Of a stretch of DNA of 64,000 nt, positions 46,409 to 57,700 are shown in pieces (the first letter of the stretch is position 1; each line of letters starts with the position of its first letter). Under the pieces are notes generated by a model. The model had not been told where the DNA came from. It worked only from the letters and a program-made list of their open reading frames with translations, and did no database searches. Position numbers and translations under genes: made by a program. Origin of the DNA: Lasiosphaeris hirsuta (lineage: Eukaryota > Ascomycota > Sordariomycetes > Sordariales > Lasiosphaeriaceae); the NCBI GenBank assembly GCA_030549175.1, contig JAUKUA010000001.1, positions 3,782,001 through 3,846,000 on the forward strand, given 5' to 3'.

Positions 46409-47467
46409 ATGCCGGGACTCACAATCCATACTGGCGCTCCGGCAGCCGCCGTTGCTGCCCCAGCACACGGCGCAAACAACTCACATCCACAGCAGAGCTC
46501 CTCCGCATCCCGTGCGTCATCGCCAACGCGCCCGCCCATCAGCCCCATCACGCCTACACTCGGGCCGGCACTGCTGCCAGCTGCTCCTGGCGCCAACACC
46601 ATCCCCAATTTCGCCCTCGGCCGTCCCGTCTTCACACACTCGCAACCAGACCAAGTGGCCGTGCCTGCGCCGCCCGCCGTGGACCCTGTTTCGTTTGATG
46701 ACAACCCCGACGTGCTGGCACTCAAGAGCGCAATCTCGATCCTGCAACTTCAGCGCGCGCGCGCCGCGGCTGACATGCAAGCACTGAGCCGCGCAAAAGC
46801 CGCAGCGCTTTCCGACCCGCATGCCTTTGTTACTGATCTCGCGGCGGGACGGGTTGGTGTTGACGGGGATCCGCTGATGTTTCCTAATGCCGAGTACAGC
46901 GATGGGGACGAAGATACCTCTAAGGATGGCGACGAAGAGTCGGGGGACGAGAGTGCTGAGGAGAAACCACGACCAGGCTCAACAGACGGGGCAGACGACC
47001 ACGCCGGATCCTCGACAGCATTCAGCAAGGAACACGTGGACGCGGGTGGGGATGCACCCATGACTGCCAACTCTATAAACCCAGATTCAACCCCAAACAC
47101 AAAGGCAGCGCAAACGCAACTTGGCCGAACCCACAAGAAGCACAAGGGCAAGCAAAAAAGCGCTCCCCAAGAAAGCAAAGAAACGACTGCCTGGCGAAAA
47201 CTTCCCAAACCGCAGTCGGTCGTGCGCTGCCCACCCGTCAACTGGGCGCAATACGGTGTTGTCGGAGAGTCCCTTGACAAACTACACGCGCAGCAGGTAG
47301 CCGCGCCAAACCCCGGTACTCCCCTTGCTCTAGGCCCCGGAGGCACATATTCGTTCAAGGCAGGCGACCTATCAGGGGAACCACCGCGGCGACTAGTGGG
47401 TATCGCTGCGCCGTATACTCCCAGGAGGGATAAGATAGAGAAAAGGGCCAAGGGCGGGAAGCGATGA
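46409..47467 (+). CDS. Unidentified 352-aa acidic protein with conserved helical and C-terminal blocks
   Basis: Single exon; ATG 46409 has a good context (AGCACCATGC). Residues 1-85 are Ala/Pro/Ser-rich. A helical block follows: NPDVLALKSAISILQLQRAR to SDPHAFVTDLAAGRV. Next comes an acidic Ser/Asp/Glu region (about 145-215) and a Lys-rich stretch (THKKHKGKQKS). A conserved-looking motif near residue 270 reads LPKPQSVVRCPPVNWAQYGV followed by VGESLDKLH. The C-terminus is basic (RRDKIEKRAKGGKR). The layout suggests a nuclear, perhaps chromatin-associated, protein with two short interaction motifs. I do not recognise the family, and that role is inference only. Confidence 0.7.
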   Translation: MPGLTIHTGAPAAAVAAPAHGANNSHPQQSSSASRASSPTRPPISPITPTLGPALLPAAPGANTIPNFALGRPVFTHSQPDQVAVPAPPAVDPVSFDDNPDVLALKSAISILQLQRARAAADMQALSRAKAAALSDPHAFVTDLAAGRVGVDGDPLMFPNAEYSDGDEDTSKDGDEESGDESAEEKPRPGSTDGADDHAGSSTAFSKEHVDAGGDAPMTANSINPDSTPNTKAAQTQLGRTHKKHKGKQKSAPQESKETTAWRKLPKPQSVVRCPPVNWAQYGVVGESLDKLHAQQVAAPNPGTPLALGPGGTYSFKAGDLSGEPPRRLVGIAAPYTPRRDKIEKRAKGGKR

Positions 47468-48007
47468 GGTTTCTGCTAGCCTCAAAGTGCTCTTAGTAGC
47501 TTCATGGCTGTATGAAAATAAGTCCCGTATATGTAATGCATATGCATAGCAAGGCGTTGGACAAAACTGGAGTTTTGTATGTTTAACAAGCGAGCAAGTA
47601 TTGCCTATGAACCAATGAATTCATTTCTGCCGTCTGCGAGGGCTGACATATCTACCGAGGCTATCTGTGGCCCGTCTACCTACCATGGAAAAGTAAAGCG
47701 CAATTTTCGCATCCAGGTGTAAGGGAGACGTCCGCGTCTGATTATCGTCATAAAACCAAGCAAAATCCGCCTACCTAACCCAGTCTCTTAACACCCATCT
47801 TGCTTGCCATGCCGGCCCGTCCGCTACCTTGGTATGTCCGAACGCCAGGTGACCCGATTCAGGAGTAAAAAGAAATACCAAAGAGCCAATGCCATGCAGA
47901 AAGAACTAGAGCAAATGAAGCGAAGCGATACTCCTTTCGCCAAAATCAACAATCACTACCGTCCAGAGTCAGTGCAACTTTTCGTTTATTTGAGATTAGG
48001 GGGCTAC
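47468..48007. other. Spacer with a possible very short frame
   Basis: The 3' flank of the 352-aa gene and of the E2 gene (convergent). It contains a 19-codon frame from an ATG in good context (47809-47868, MPARPLPWYVRTPGDPIQE) that overlaps a longer frame with charged, protein-like composition. Neither is called as a gene. Confidence 0.4.
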
Positions 48008-49783
48008 TTACTCCATCGACTGCTGAACAGATCGACGCAGGCGCCTGTTGTACATTTTACGGTCGTCGGCTGAACCCCAGTAAAGCTTGAAGGCCTCCGG
48101 GTGGACGAGCGTCCGCGGATCATAGGGAGGCTGCTCTTCTTCCAGAGCGTCAATGACGGCTTCGATGTGCGACTTGGCATCCTCCCGTCGGCTCGGCGGC
48201 GCAAAATAGCACGGTGTGCCGTCAGTTGAAATCCGGTGGTGGAACATGCGTGTCTCAAACTTGATACGAGGCTGATCCTCCGGGAACCGGGGACTAAAGC
48301 ACAGCTTGATTCTGAACAGACCGCCATCGAGATTTGTCATCGGCTTCCCAATATATGATAGAACCCATACAAAAGGATTCCCATCCAGGAGCTCGAGGTT
48401 GTGCGGAGTGTCGGATCGCTTGAATGACTCAACGACCTGTTCGTACTGCCTCTGAAGGTTCACCGCAACGGTGCCTTCCTTCGCCTTCGCAGCAAGGCCG
48501 TCAACGGCCCATGCAGCAGTCTCTGCATCGAGTGCCATCTTGATATTGCGCAGACGTTTCTCGAGCTCAGAGTAGTTGAATTTCCCCTCCATGGTATTGC
48601 TGGTGCCTTCAAAGGGCATTCTGGTGAATACTTGGTTGTCCTTGACTTCTGCTTTGCCTTTCTGAATAGCTGCCAGGTACGAGTCGTAGTACCATAAGAA
48701 TCGTCGTTTGCAAATATCCTTGAACGGCTCAAAGGGGACACTCGAGTCGTCATCCATAACATCCATGTCAAGGTCATAGTCGTCCCGATTAGCCACCGGT
48801 GCTGTGAGTGTGCCATCGGAGCTCATGCCAAGGTACTCCTCCAATCGCTGGATGACTGAAATGCGCAGTGTCTCGTGTCGAATCTATAGGCGAGTCAGCT
48901 AAGCGACCTACCCAAAGCATACGGTTGTATCACCTTTTGCACGTAGTCCTTCTGGTTCTTCTTGTCTGAAGCCTCATTCGCATCCTCGAAGCCAGGCTCA
49001 TTTTCGTAAGGATTCGTCGACATCAGGCTTTGGATGGATAGCAGAATGGACTCCAGACCCTGGGCAGCCGACCATTCCTCTCCCCGCTCGCCCCGCCACG
49101 TCCTGGGTTGTGTTAGCATTACACCGTTTGCATCGCAATCTCGATGGCAGGGGAAAGTACCCGAGGATAGACCTGGATAACGGTTAGAATTAGAATACAG
49201 CACACAGCATAGCTCATGATTGATTATTGGGCTAGACTCACAGGCAAACTCGTCCATTGGCGTAGATGTTGGGGTTGAAGCGGCAACGGCCTCCATTCGT
49301 CGTGGTTGCGATAACAGCCGGTGACTTGCGTGGGTAGTCTGTTCACAGGGTTGGTATTTGAAGACTAGTACATCTTTGCGATTGCACACACCTTTGTTGA
49401 ATTTGAAAGAAAACTTTAGACGCAGGAGCATTAGCACACAGTAAAACATCTCTCCTACATCGAAGCCTAGGCCATGTATTACCTCAAAGAAGCCAAACTC
49501 ATAGGGTGTCTCGTGGGGCCCGATAATCAGAGCCTTGACGTTGCGGACATCGATATCTCGGCATGCGACGGCGAGAGCTGCAAGGCCAAATAGGTCAGAT
49601 GATGCACCGAATACTGGGAAAGGGGCAAGCTCGGCGTACATAGATCGGAATTCTTCTGGAGATCGCTCAACTCCTAAGTCGAAGACAAACACAGACACGG
49701 TCAGCCTTGTAACCCCGCCATCCAGCAGCGCGTGTGGGACTGCGACCCACCTTCGTGATGCGGAAGACGGACTGGTCCGCCAT
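48008..49783 (-). CDS. UBE2Z-like ubiquitin-conjugating enzyme with a second UBC-like region
   Basis: An E2 that carries ubiquitin or a related modifier as a thioester. Eight exons: 49783-49751, 49673-49640, 49577-49483, 49413-49392 (22 nt), 49338-49242, 49172-49161 (12 nt), 49102-48934 and 48883-48008; total 1338 nt, 445 aa. The start is the ATG at 49783 in a strong context (GCCATGG), giving MADQSVFRITKELSDLQK. The first UBC domain (about 8-150) has GPHETPYEFGFFEFSFKFNK, the HPN-like FNPNIYANGRVCL with probable catalytic Cys93, and then SILGTWRGERGEEWSAAQ, which is typical of UBE2Z. The second half (about 300-420) has WVLSYIGKP, GGLFRIKLCFSPRFPEDQP and STDGTPCYFAP, with Cys379 at the position expected for a second E2 active site. 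The 12-nt exon encodes part of the segment right after the catalytic Cys. Similar double-UBC proteins may be usual in filamentous fungi; I cannot check. Confidence 0.85.
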
Positions 49784-51072
49784 GGCTGCAACTCAGCAAG
49801 GTGCGCGATGTCAGAGATGGTGCCGCTTCATAAGAGGAGGGGTAGGTTGGCGTGTATCAAAATCGGAAGTGTGGAGAGTGGTGTGGTTTGGCAAGAAAGG
49901 TTGAAAGAGGTAAATGTGATGGCCGACCCTGAAGTTGGTTTGCTGTTCCTGCCCTGTCGAAGGCTTGGTCAACTTCCAGGACCCCGCCCAAAAGGTGTTC
50001 CAGGCCAAACCCAGTGCAGTGGAGCAGGGTGGGGCACCCAGTTATAAGCGCGGGCTAGGGTCGATCGCGAAGGCACGGGAATGGTGGAAGCCGCACCCCA
50101 GTCGTTGACATAGGATCTTTTGTTTCTTGGGCACTCGCACACTGGGCATACAGATATAGATGCTGTGGAAGCCCGGATTGACCAGGATACCTTTATTACA
50201 GCAGGTATGGCTTCTCTTGGGCTCATTTTGAGGCATGTGTTACCGTCCAGTCCATAAAGGCTGCATGTCCATACAACATATCCCTTCAACCTGCCTAGCC
50301 AGCTTGTCATTTGGGAATCACTGCCAGCCAGTTGTTCCAGTCCTGAGCCAGCAGCAAACGCCATCCCAAAGAGTCCCCAGGTTATGGAGCCAGGATACAT
50401 GGGGACTGGATCGGCAAGCTATACGATGTGACGTGTTGTTCCTCGTCACGGCGGAGCTCCCGCACCGCCTTTACCTTTAGCATGCGTCGTATATGCCAAG
50501 ATTTTCTGAAAGCAAAAAATTAGTATTTAGAGGATACCACTGTGTGCTGGACATGCCGAGACTTGGGCACTGGGCACTATCGTGAACCGAATTCCTGGGA
50601 CTGTGTTCCACAGAGGGTCACCCGACGACGCCCTGTGCATGCATGTGCTTGGTGTTCTCTCAGTAGCCAGCTTCTTGTTAGTTGTCCAAATGAATGTCTT
50701 ATCGTGGCGATTACAGAAAGCTTTGAGTGTAACCGAGCCAATTTCCGTGGAGCTCTGTACATGCGAAGCGACTTAATCGCACCTGCCAAGATCTTTCATC
50801 TGCGTGTCCAGATTTGTGAGGTTTGAAGTTGGGGCGGATGTTTGGAGGCGGGTAGGTGGGGTATGGCTCGGAATGGGTCCGTGCGGAGGGGCTTGAACAC
50901 GGTCCGTCACGGTCAGTCCTCGACGCGTAAAGTGCCGACGAAGCAGATCACGACTTTTCCCATTGCATCTCGACAAGCCTCTTACGCGAACCCCCAAATT
51001 TCGCACAATCCCTTGATTTCTAATTCAGGAAAATACCGGTAACTTTTTGACTGCACCACTGGATCCCTGGAA
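49784..51072. other. Divergent promoter region, E2 / Rfc2
   Basis: A 1.3 kb spacer between the E2 gene (-) and Rfc2 (+). Open frames are short and without domains. No gene is supported. Confidence 0.5.
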
Positions 51073-52361
51073 ATGGCGAGCTTTTTCGACCTCAAGGCCC
51101 GGAAGGCCGCTGCAGCAAATGGGGCGTCATTGAGCAACACGGAAAAGCAAGCAAACGAGGCCCCTAGGATGCAACCCTGGGTAGAGAAATAGTAAGAATA
51201 CCGGCAAACCACCGGTAACTATATATGTGACACTCGTGCTGACAATATATCAAACAGCCGCCCAAAGACACTCAGCGATGTCACCGCCCAAGATCACACC
51301 ATCACTGTCCTCCAACGGACATTGCAGGCGACAAATGTGTGTATATACCGAATTGCAGCGCCCAATCCCTACCCAGTCCTCTAGCTAAACGAATTAACCG
51401 CTAGCTTCCGCACATGCTTTTCTACGGCCCTCCCGGCACCGGCAAGACCTCGACCATTCTCGCACTTGCCAAGGAACTTTACGGACCAGAGTTGATGAAG
51501 TCACGGGTACTGGAGCTCAACGCCTCTGACGAGCGCGGTATCTCGATCGTCCGTGAAAAGGTCAAGGACTTCGCCCGCATGCAGCTCACCAATCCACCGC
51601 CTGGCTACAAGTCGCGCTATCCATGCCCTCCCTACAAGATCATCATCCTCGACGAGGCCGACTCGATGACGCAGGACGCCCAGAGCGCCCTCCGCCGCAC
51701 AATGGAGACATATAGCAAGATCACCCGTTTCTGCCTTATCTGCAACTATGTTACACGCATCATCGATCCGCTTGCAAGCCGTTGCAGCAAGTTCCGCTTC
51801 AAGAGTCTCGACCAAGGCAATGCCAAACGTCGTCTGGAGGAGATCGCCAGCCTTGAGAAGGTTGGGCTTGAGGAAGGTGCTATCGATGCCCTTATCAAGT
51901 GCAGCGAAGGAGATCTGAGAAAGGCCATCACATATTTGCAGAGCGCGGCCAGACTGGTTGGGGGTCCTGCACGAGCCGGCAGTGACGTCGAAGATGCAGA
52001 CAAGATGGAGGTGGACAGCAAGACGGTGACAGTCAGGATTGTCGAGGACATTGCGGGCGTAATCCCCGACACAATGATCCAAAACCTCATCACAGCGATG
52101 CGGCCCCGTGCAGCTGGAGATACGTACCAGTCAATTGCGAAGGTGGTGGAGGAAATGGTGGCCGACGGGTGGAGCGCAGGCCAGACCATGACACAGCTCT
52201 ATCAAGCTATTGTCTACGACGAAATGATACCTGATGCTCAGAAGAATAAGATCGTCATGGTCTTCTCCGAGGTGGATAAGAGATTGGTCGATGGCGCAGA
52301 TGAACACCTCTCAATACTTGATCTTGCGTTACGTATATCTGGCATCATGGCCGAGAGGTAG
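51073..52361 (+). CDS. RFC2: Replication factor C subunit 2
   Basis: Subunit of the clamp loader that opens PCNA and places it on primed DNA in replication and repair. Three exons: 51073-51191, 51258-51336 and 51405-52361; 384 aa. The junction sequences [18 protein letters not shown] and [15 protein letters not shown] match the family. Walker [10 protein letters not shown] is at about residues 74-82, the Walker B ILDEADSM at about 146-153, and the SRC-motif sequence [11 protein letters not shown] near 190. The extended [15 protein letters not shown] region marks an RFC small subunit; TAQDH and [15 protein letters not shown] point to Rfc2 rather than Rfc3, 4 or 5. Its 3' end converges with the coiled-coil gene, 162 nt away. 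Confidence 0.94.
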
Positions 52362-52523
52362 TGCTCGTCCGAATGGGAGTCATGGAAGGGGTAGGAGTTT
52401 ACGGGAAATATTTACGGCTCATGAAAAGGCACGGTCCTCCTGATAAGTTAGAAGTCAAGTCAAGGCGTTCGATGGCAAACAAGTTACTATGGTGTAGTAG
52501 TGCTGTATATTATCAGCCGATTT

Positions 52524-54101
52524 TTATGGAGGGTCAAGGTCGACTCGCAGAAGCCCAAGATTTCCATCGAGCATATCCCACACATCTCCAGCTGAGCGTG
52601 ACCCCGCTCCTTTCCCAGCGATGTTTTGCGCACTCGTTGACTTTCCCGAAGGACGGCTTTCGGCTAGCCAAATGTCTTCCACGGAGTCACCCTCGCCTCC
52701 ACCTTCACTATTGCCCCCCTCCTCGCCTTGGCCGCTCGCATGCGGTTTCAGAAGCTGATCAATCTCACTGATGGTCCGCATTGAGCCTTCAATTGCAAGC
52801 TGTCCTTCCTCGATCTTCTCAGCCACAACCTCGAGCGTGGCAATCTTGGCAGAGTCAGCCGCAAACACCCACGGCTTTACACGGCTGGATGCGTCGAGCG
52901 TCTCCGAGGCCCTGAGGGCATCGCTAAACGCCGGTGCTGCCGGCTTGTGCCGCGTCGTGCCAGGAGCCGGGTGGGCTGGGATCAGCTGACTTTCCTCCGC
53001 GAGGCGGTCCAAGGCATGGCAATTTTCTCTGAGCTGCTTGGCGATGATGGTGTTGAGATGCGATTTCTGCGCGATCAGTCCCTTTTGCTCGTGGGCAACG
53101 GAGAGCAGTTGCTCAAGGTAAGGGGAAAGAAAGTTCGCGGGAGGATTCGGTGTGGAGGTAGAGGTTGGTTGGACAGTCTTGTCCTGGGTTCGGGGCTTGA
53201 TGATGGGCGTGGCTTGCTGGCTGACGAGCTGGAGGAGGGCTTTGCGGGCTTCGAGATAGCGGGTGTATTTCTCCTTGATGCCAGCTAGTTGCTCATCTAG
53301 ACGGGCTGTACCCGAGGCGCGGTGGTTCTCATGTTCACCATCCTCGCTGCCGCCACCGTCGCCGGCCTTCCCTAACTCCGTCTCGATCCATTTGATAAGC
53401 TCATTCCTTGCGGTGTCGAGCGCTTCAAGCTTTGCGCTGTCGGTGATTGTCCCCTGTGTTGCCGATGAACGTGATTTGACTTGTTCCAACAGTTGCTCTT
53501 CACGCTTGAGCAAGAGCTTGGTTCGCAGGACATGCTTCTCTAGCTGATCGATCAACTCCTTCAAGTGGGTGGCGCTGGGCGCGTTGTTGATTGTCAGCGC
53601 GGTGACGACGTCCCTCGGCACATCTGGAAGGGGCCTGGAATCCCCGAATATCTCTTCGGGGTCCAAAAAGTCTGGCGATGCTGCCGGTTTTTGTTTCAAC
53701 AACACCAAGTGCTTCTCAACAGCTTGCAGTCTCTCTTGCTTCTTTTGAAGGCTGATAGTCGCGAGGTGCTCCTTGAGATGGTCGAGTTTGGGTAGTGCCA
53801 CAGCCAAACCTTCGACTCTAGTAGCGCTGGCATTTTCTTGATAGGATGCCCCGTAATCTTTACGAGCTTTCAAGTTCGCGTTTAGTGCTTCGATGTATTC
53901 CCGATGCAGGCTGCGAGATGCTGCGGACGAGGCGGGCTTGGTCGGCTCAACAAGCGCCAAGGGTCCAGTGGCCGATACATCCTCGAGACAGGAATCTAGG
54001 TAGCTTGCCAGGACTCGTCTGATATGCGAAGCCTCCTCTCTAGGCCTGATATACGGGCCCAACGATTCCTGTATCGCTCGCGCGACCTCGTGAGAGCTCA
54101 T
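52524..54101 (-). CDS. Coiled-coil protein, unidentified
   Basis: Single exon, 525 aa from the ATG at 54101 (MSSHEVARAIQESLGPYI); the frame upstream opens only with a TTG. Predicted coiled coils lie near residues 110-150 (LDHLKEHLATISLQKKQERL), 185-235 (LKELIDQLEKHVLRTKLLLK) and 375-410. The middle is interrupted by Gly/Glu-rich and Pro/Thr-rich linkers, and the C-terminus is Gly/Glu/Ser-rich. There is no membrane segment and no enzyme motif. The layout resembles cytoskeletal, spindle or kinetochore accessory proteins, but I cannot assign a family. It is separated from Brr2 by a 658-bp divergent promoter. Confidence 0.75.
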   Translation of the reverse strand: MSSHEVARAIQESLGPYIRPREEASHIRRVLASYLDSCLEDVSATGPLALVEPTKPASSAASRSLHREYIEALNANLKARKDYGASYQENASATRVEGLAVALPKLDHLKEHLATISLQKKQERLQAVEKHLVLLKQKPAASPDFLDPEEIFGDSRPLPDVPRDVVTALTINNAPSATHLKELIDQLEKHVLRTKLLLKREEQLLEQVKSRSSATQGTITDSAKLEALDTARNELIKWIETELGKAGDGGGSEDGEHENHRASGTARLDEQLAGIKEKYTRYLEARKALLQLVSQQATPIIKPRTQDKTVQPTSTSTPNPPANFLSPYLEQLLSVAHEQKGLIAQKSHLNTIIAKQLRENCHALDRLAEESQLIPAHPAPGTTRHKPAAPAFSDALRASETLDASSRVKPWVFAADSAKIATLEVVAEKIEEGQLAIEGSMRTISEIDQLLKPHASGQGEEGGNSEGGGEGDSVEDIWLAESRPSGKSTSAQNIAGKGAGSRSAGDVWDMLDGNLGLLRVDLDPP

Positions 54102-54759
54102 CCTCACAACACCCCGCGCTTCAAATAGTATGAAATGACACGTCGATTGCAAGCTCAGGCATGAGAAGGCTACCGCCTGCTATCACAAGTAAGTGTAGAA
54201 GCACCCCGTGCCAATATGGCCCATTTCGGGAGGCGTCTCAGCGGGAGAAATGGCGCATCGTGCCCATGCCGGTTGTGTTCAGTTGACAGTGGGTTGGCGG
54301 CTGCCGGTAGGGGCGGTTTAGCTCTTCAAGGTAGACATGCCCCGCTACAAGCTTCCCCCTGACAGCAACTTCTCCGTCATAGCTCGAGTTTACTTGCCAT
54401 CGCTGCAGCCAATGAGAGGTCGTCGCTAGGGGACTGCATGAAAATTTCCCGCCGACCCCCATCGTGAATCGAGCGACGCAACATCTCAGTTCCTGCCTCA
54501 GACAGAGCCGACCGCAATCGCGTCAACATTCATCGACGCCCCAAACCCACAAATCACTCCCAACCCGCACATTCACCCTCTCGATGCGCAGATTGACCCA
54601 CTATCTGTCTGCCAGAGAGACCAAGATTTGGTTTAGGGCGGGGTCCGGCTGAACGCTCAGCACAGGCAGACACGCCAATACAGGCGATCCATATCAGAGC
54701 ATCGTTTGCTCTTTCACGACACCTCATATCCCGATTTATCTACATAGGCAGTCGCCAAA
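54102..54759. other. Divergent promoter region, coiled-coil gene / BRR2
   Basis: A spacer between divergent genes, with a pyrimidine-rich leader before the BRR2 ATG. No gene is supported. Confidence 0.55.
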
Positions 54760-57700
54760 ATGACCGACTACCAGCGCGATGTCTCTCAGTACAAGTACTC
54801 GGCCATGTCCAACCTGGTCCTCCAGGCGGACAGGCGGTTCGTTACCAGACGAACCGATGAGGCCACCGGTGACCCCGAGTCGCTAGCTGGGCGATTGTCG
54901 ATTCGGGACATGGGATCGCGCGTAGCTAGGGAGACGGCACCGAAACAAAAGAAGACGGGCGCCATGCCAGATGTAGAACGGGGAAGTCTACGGGAAGGTG
55001 AAGATGTTCTTCAGCGCGAGAAGAAGAAGGGCAAAATCGAATCTGCCGGGCGAGCCGGCGGTATTTTGTCAGGTCCCGACGCCATCATTGAAGGTATCAG
55101 GTATCGACCGCGAACACAGCCGACACGCGACGCGTTCAACCTCATACTGACGATTGTCGCCGACCACCTCGGTGACGTCCCACATGATGTCGTTCGCAGC
55201 GCTGCAGATGCGGCTATCGAGTATCTCAAGGACGACGATCTCAAGGATTTCGACAAGAAGAGGGATATTGACGACATTCTCGGCGAGTCGCTGAATCCCA
55301 AAGAGTTCAACGAGCTGGTAAACCTGGGAAAGAAGCTCACAGACTACGATGCCCAAGATGATGACGAGGAGATGGAAAATGCAGACAATGAGGGCGAGGA
55401 TGAGATTGATGGTCGACAAGGCGTGGCTGTCAACTTTGAAAACGATGAGGACGATGATGGTATGGTCGATATTGTGCGGGACGAGTCGTCAGAAGACGAG
55501 GATGAGGGGGTAGACGAAGATCGGCCAGGCCTTGATGAGGTTGCCGAAGGCGGGGAGGCAGGCATGGATCGAGACGAAGAAGTGGCCGGCTTGGCTGATG
55601 ATGAGGCTATGGTCATCGACTCAGCACCTGAGGGTAGGAGAGCCAAAGCACAGGAAAACAACTACATCCCCGCGCGAGATATCGATGCATTCTGGCTACA
55701 GCGCCAAATCGGGCAAGTTTACCCCGACGCACATACCCAGCACGACAAGACGTTATTGGCGCTCCAAATACTATCAGGAGAGCCTGACGAGCCTGGTGGT
55801 GAGGAGAAGCAGCTACGCGACATTGAGAATGACTTGATGGAACTTTTCGATTACGAGCACCATGAAATCGTGCAAAAGTTGATTGAGAACCGGGAGAAGG
55901 TCATATGGTTAACGCGGCTGGCCAAAGCCGATGACCAAGCTCAGCGCGATACTATCGAGCGAGAAATGGTGTCAGAGGGCCTGCGCTGGGTTCTAGACGA
56001 GCTTCATGGCAAGGCCAAAGACGGCCAGAAGAAGCTAAAAATGGAAATCAAGATGGACATCGACTCGGCCGCCTTTGCCAATGGGGCAGCGGATAAGCCG
56101 GAGCGTCCCGAGGGGCAGCTGGTTGGAGGCCTTCAACCCAAGAAGCTAATCAATCTGGAGAATCTCATCTTCGACCAAGGGAATCACCTGATGACGAATC
56201 CTAGGATGAGACTACCAGAGGGCTCGACAAAGCGCACATTCAAGGGGTACGAGGAGATTCACGTTCCACCACCAAAGAAGCGTAACGATCCTAGCGACGC
56301 ACATGTTCCCGTCTCTGCGATACCTGAATGGGCCCAGATCCCGTTCAGCACAACCAAGTCGTTGAACAAGATTCAATCGGCATGCTACCCCACCGCGTTT
56401 GAAGACGACGGGAACATGCTCATCTGCGCTCCCACAGGTAGTGGAAAGACAAACGTTGCCATGCTCACTATTCTTCGAGAAATTGGAAAGAACAGGAACG
56501 TCAAGGGGGAGATAGACTTGGATGCATTCAAAATAGTCTACATTGCACCCTTAAAAGCTCTGGTTCAAGAACAAGTGGGAAACTTCGGGAAGCGACTTGA
56601 GCCATTTGGCATCAAGGTGTCTGAGCTGACGGGGGACCGCCAGCTCACCAAGCAGCAGATTTCGGAAACCCAAATTATTGTCACAACCCCTGAGAAGTGG
56701 GATGTCATCACAAGAAAGGCAACCGACATGTCTTATACCAATTTGGTTCGTCTTATCATCATTGACGAGATCCATCTTCTCCATGACGACCGTGGCCCAG
56801 TGCTAGAGAGCATCGTCAGCAGGACCATTCGCAAGACCGAGCAGACGGGTGAGCCGGTACGGATTGTCGGCCTCTCAGCAACTCTGCCCAACTACAAAGA
56901 TGTTGCAAGCTTCCTCCGTGTTGATCCAAGCAGTGGCCTGTTCCATTTTGACGGCACTTTCCGGCCATGTCCTTTGCGACAAGAGTTCATTGGCATCACC
57001 GAGCGAAAAGCTATCAAACAGCTCAAAACAATGAATGATATAACATATACCAAAGTCATTGAGCACGTCGGGACTCATCGGAACCAGATGCTCATATTTG
57101 TCCACTCCAGGAAGGAGACGGCGAAGACGGCAAAGTACGTTCGGGACAAGGCGCTCGAGATGGACACGATAAACCAAATCCTAAAACATGACACTGGAAC
57201 TCGAGAGGTCTTGAATGAGGCTGCCAATACCGTCAACAACACTGACCTCAAGGATATCCTGCCTTACGGCTTCGGCATTCACCACGCTGGTATGAGTAGA
57301 GCCGATAGAACAGATGTTGAAGACTTGTTTGCCAGCGGCCATATTCAAGTCCTCGTCTGTACCGCCACTCTAGCATGGGGTGTCAACCTTCCTGCTCATA
57401 CAGTTATTATCAAAGGCACGCAGGTCTACTCCCCAGAGAAGGGTAGCTGGGTTGAGCTGAGCCCTCAAGATGTGCTGCAGATGCTTGGACGTGCCGGACG
57501 GCCCCAGTTCGATACGTATGGTGAAGGCATCATTATCACAACACAAGCGGAGATTCTCTACTATCTTTCCCTACTCAACCAGCAACTGCCGATCGAGAGT
57601 CAGTTTGCTAGCAAACTTGTCGACAATCTCAATGCAGAGGTTGTTCTTGGAAACGTCCGGAGTCGTGACGAGGGTGTTGAATGGCTTGGCTATACCTACT

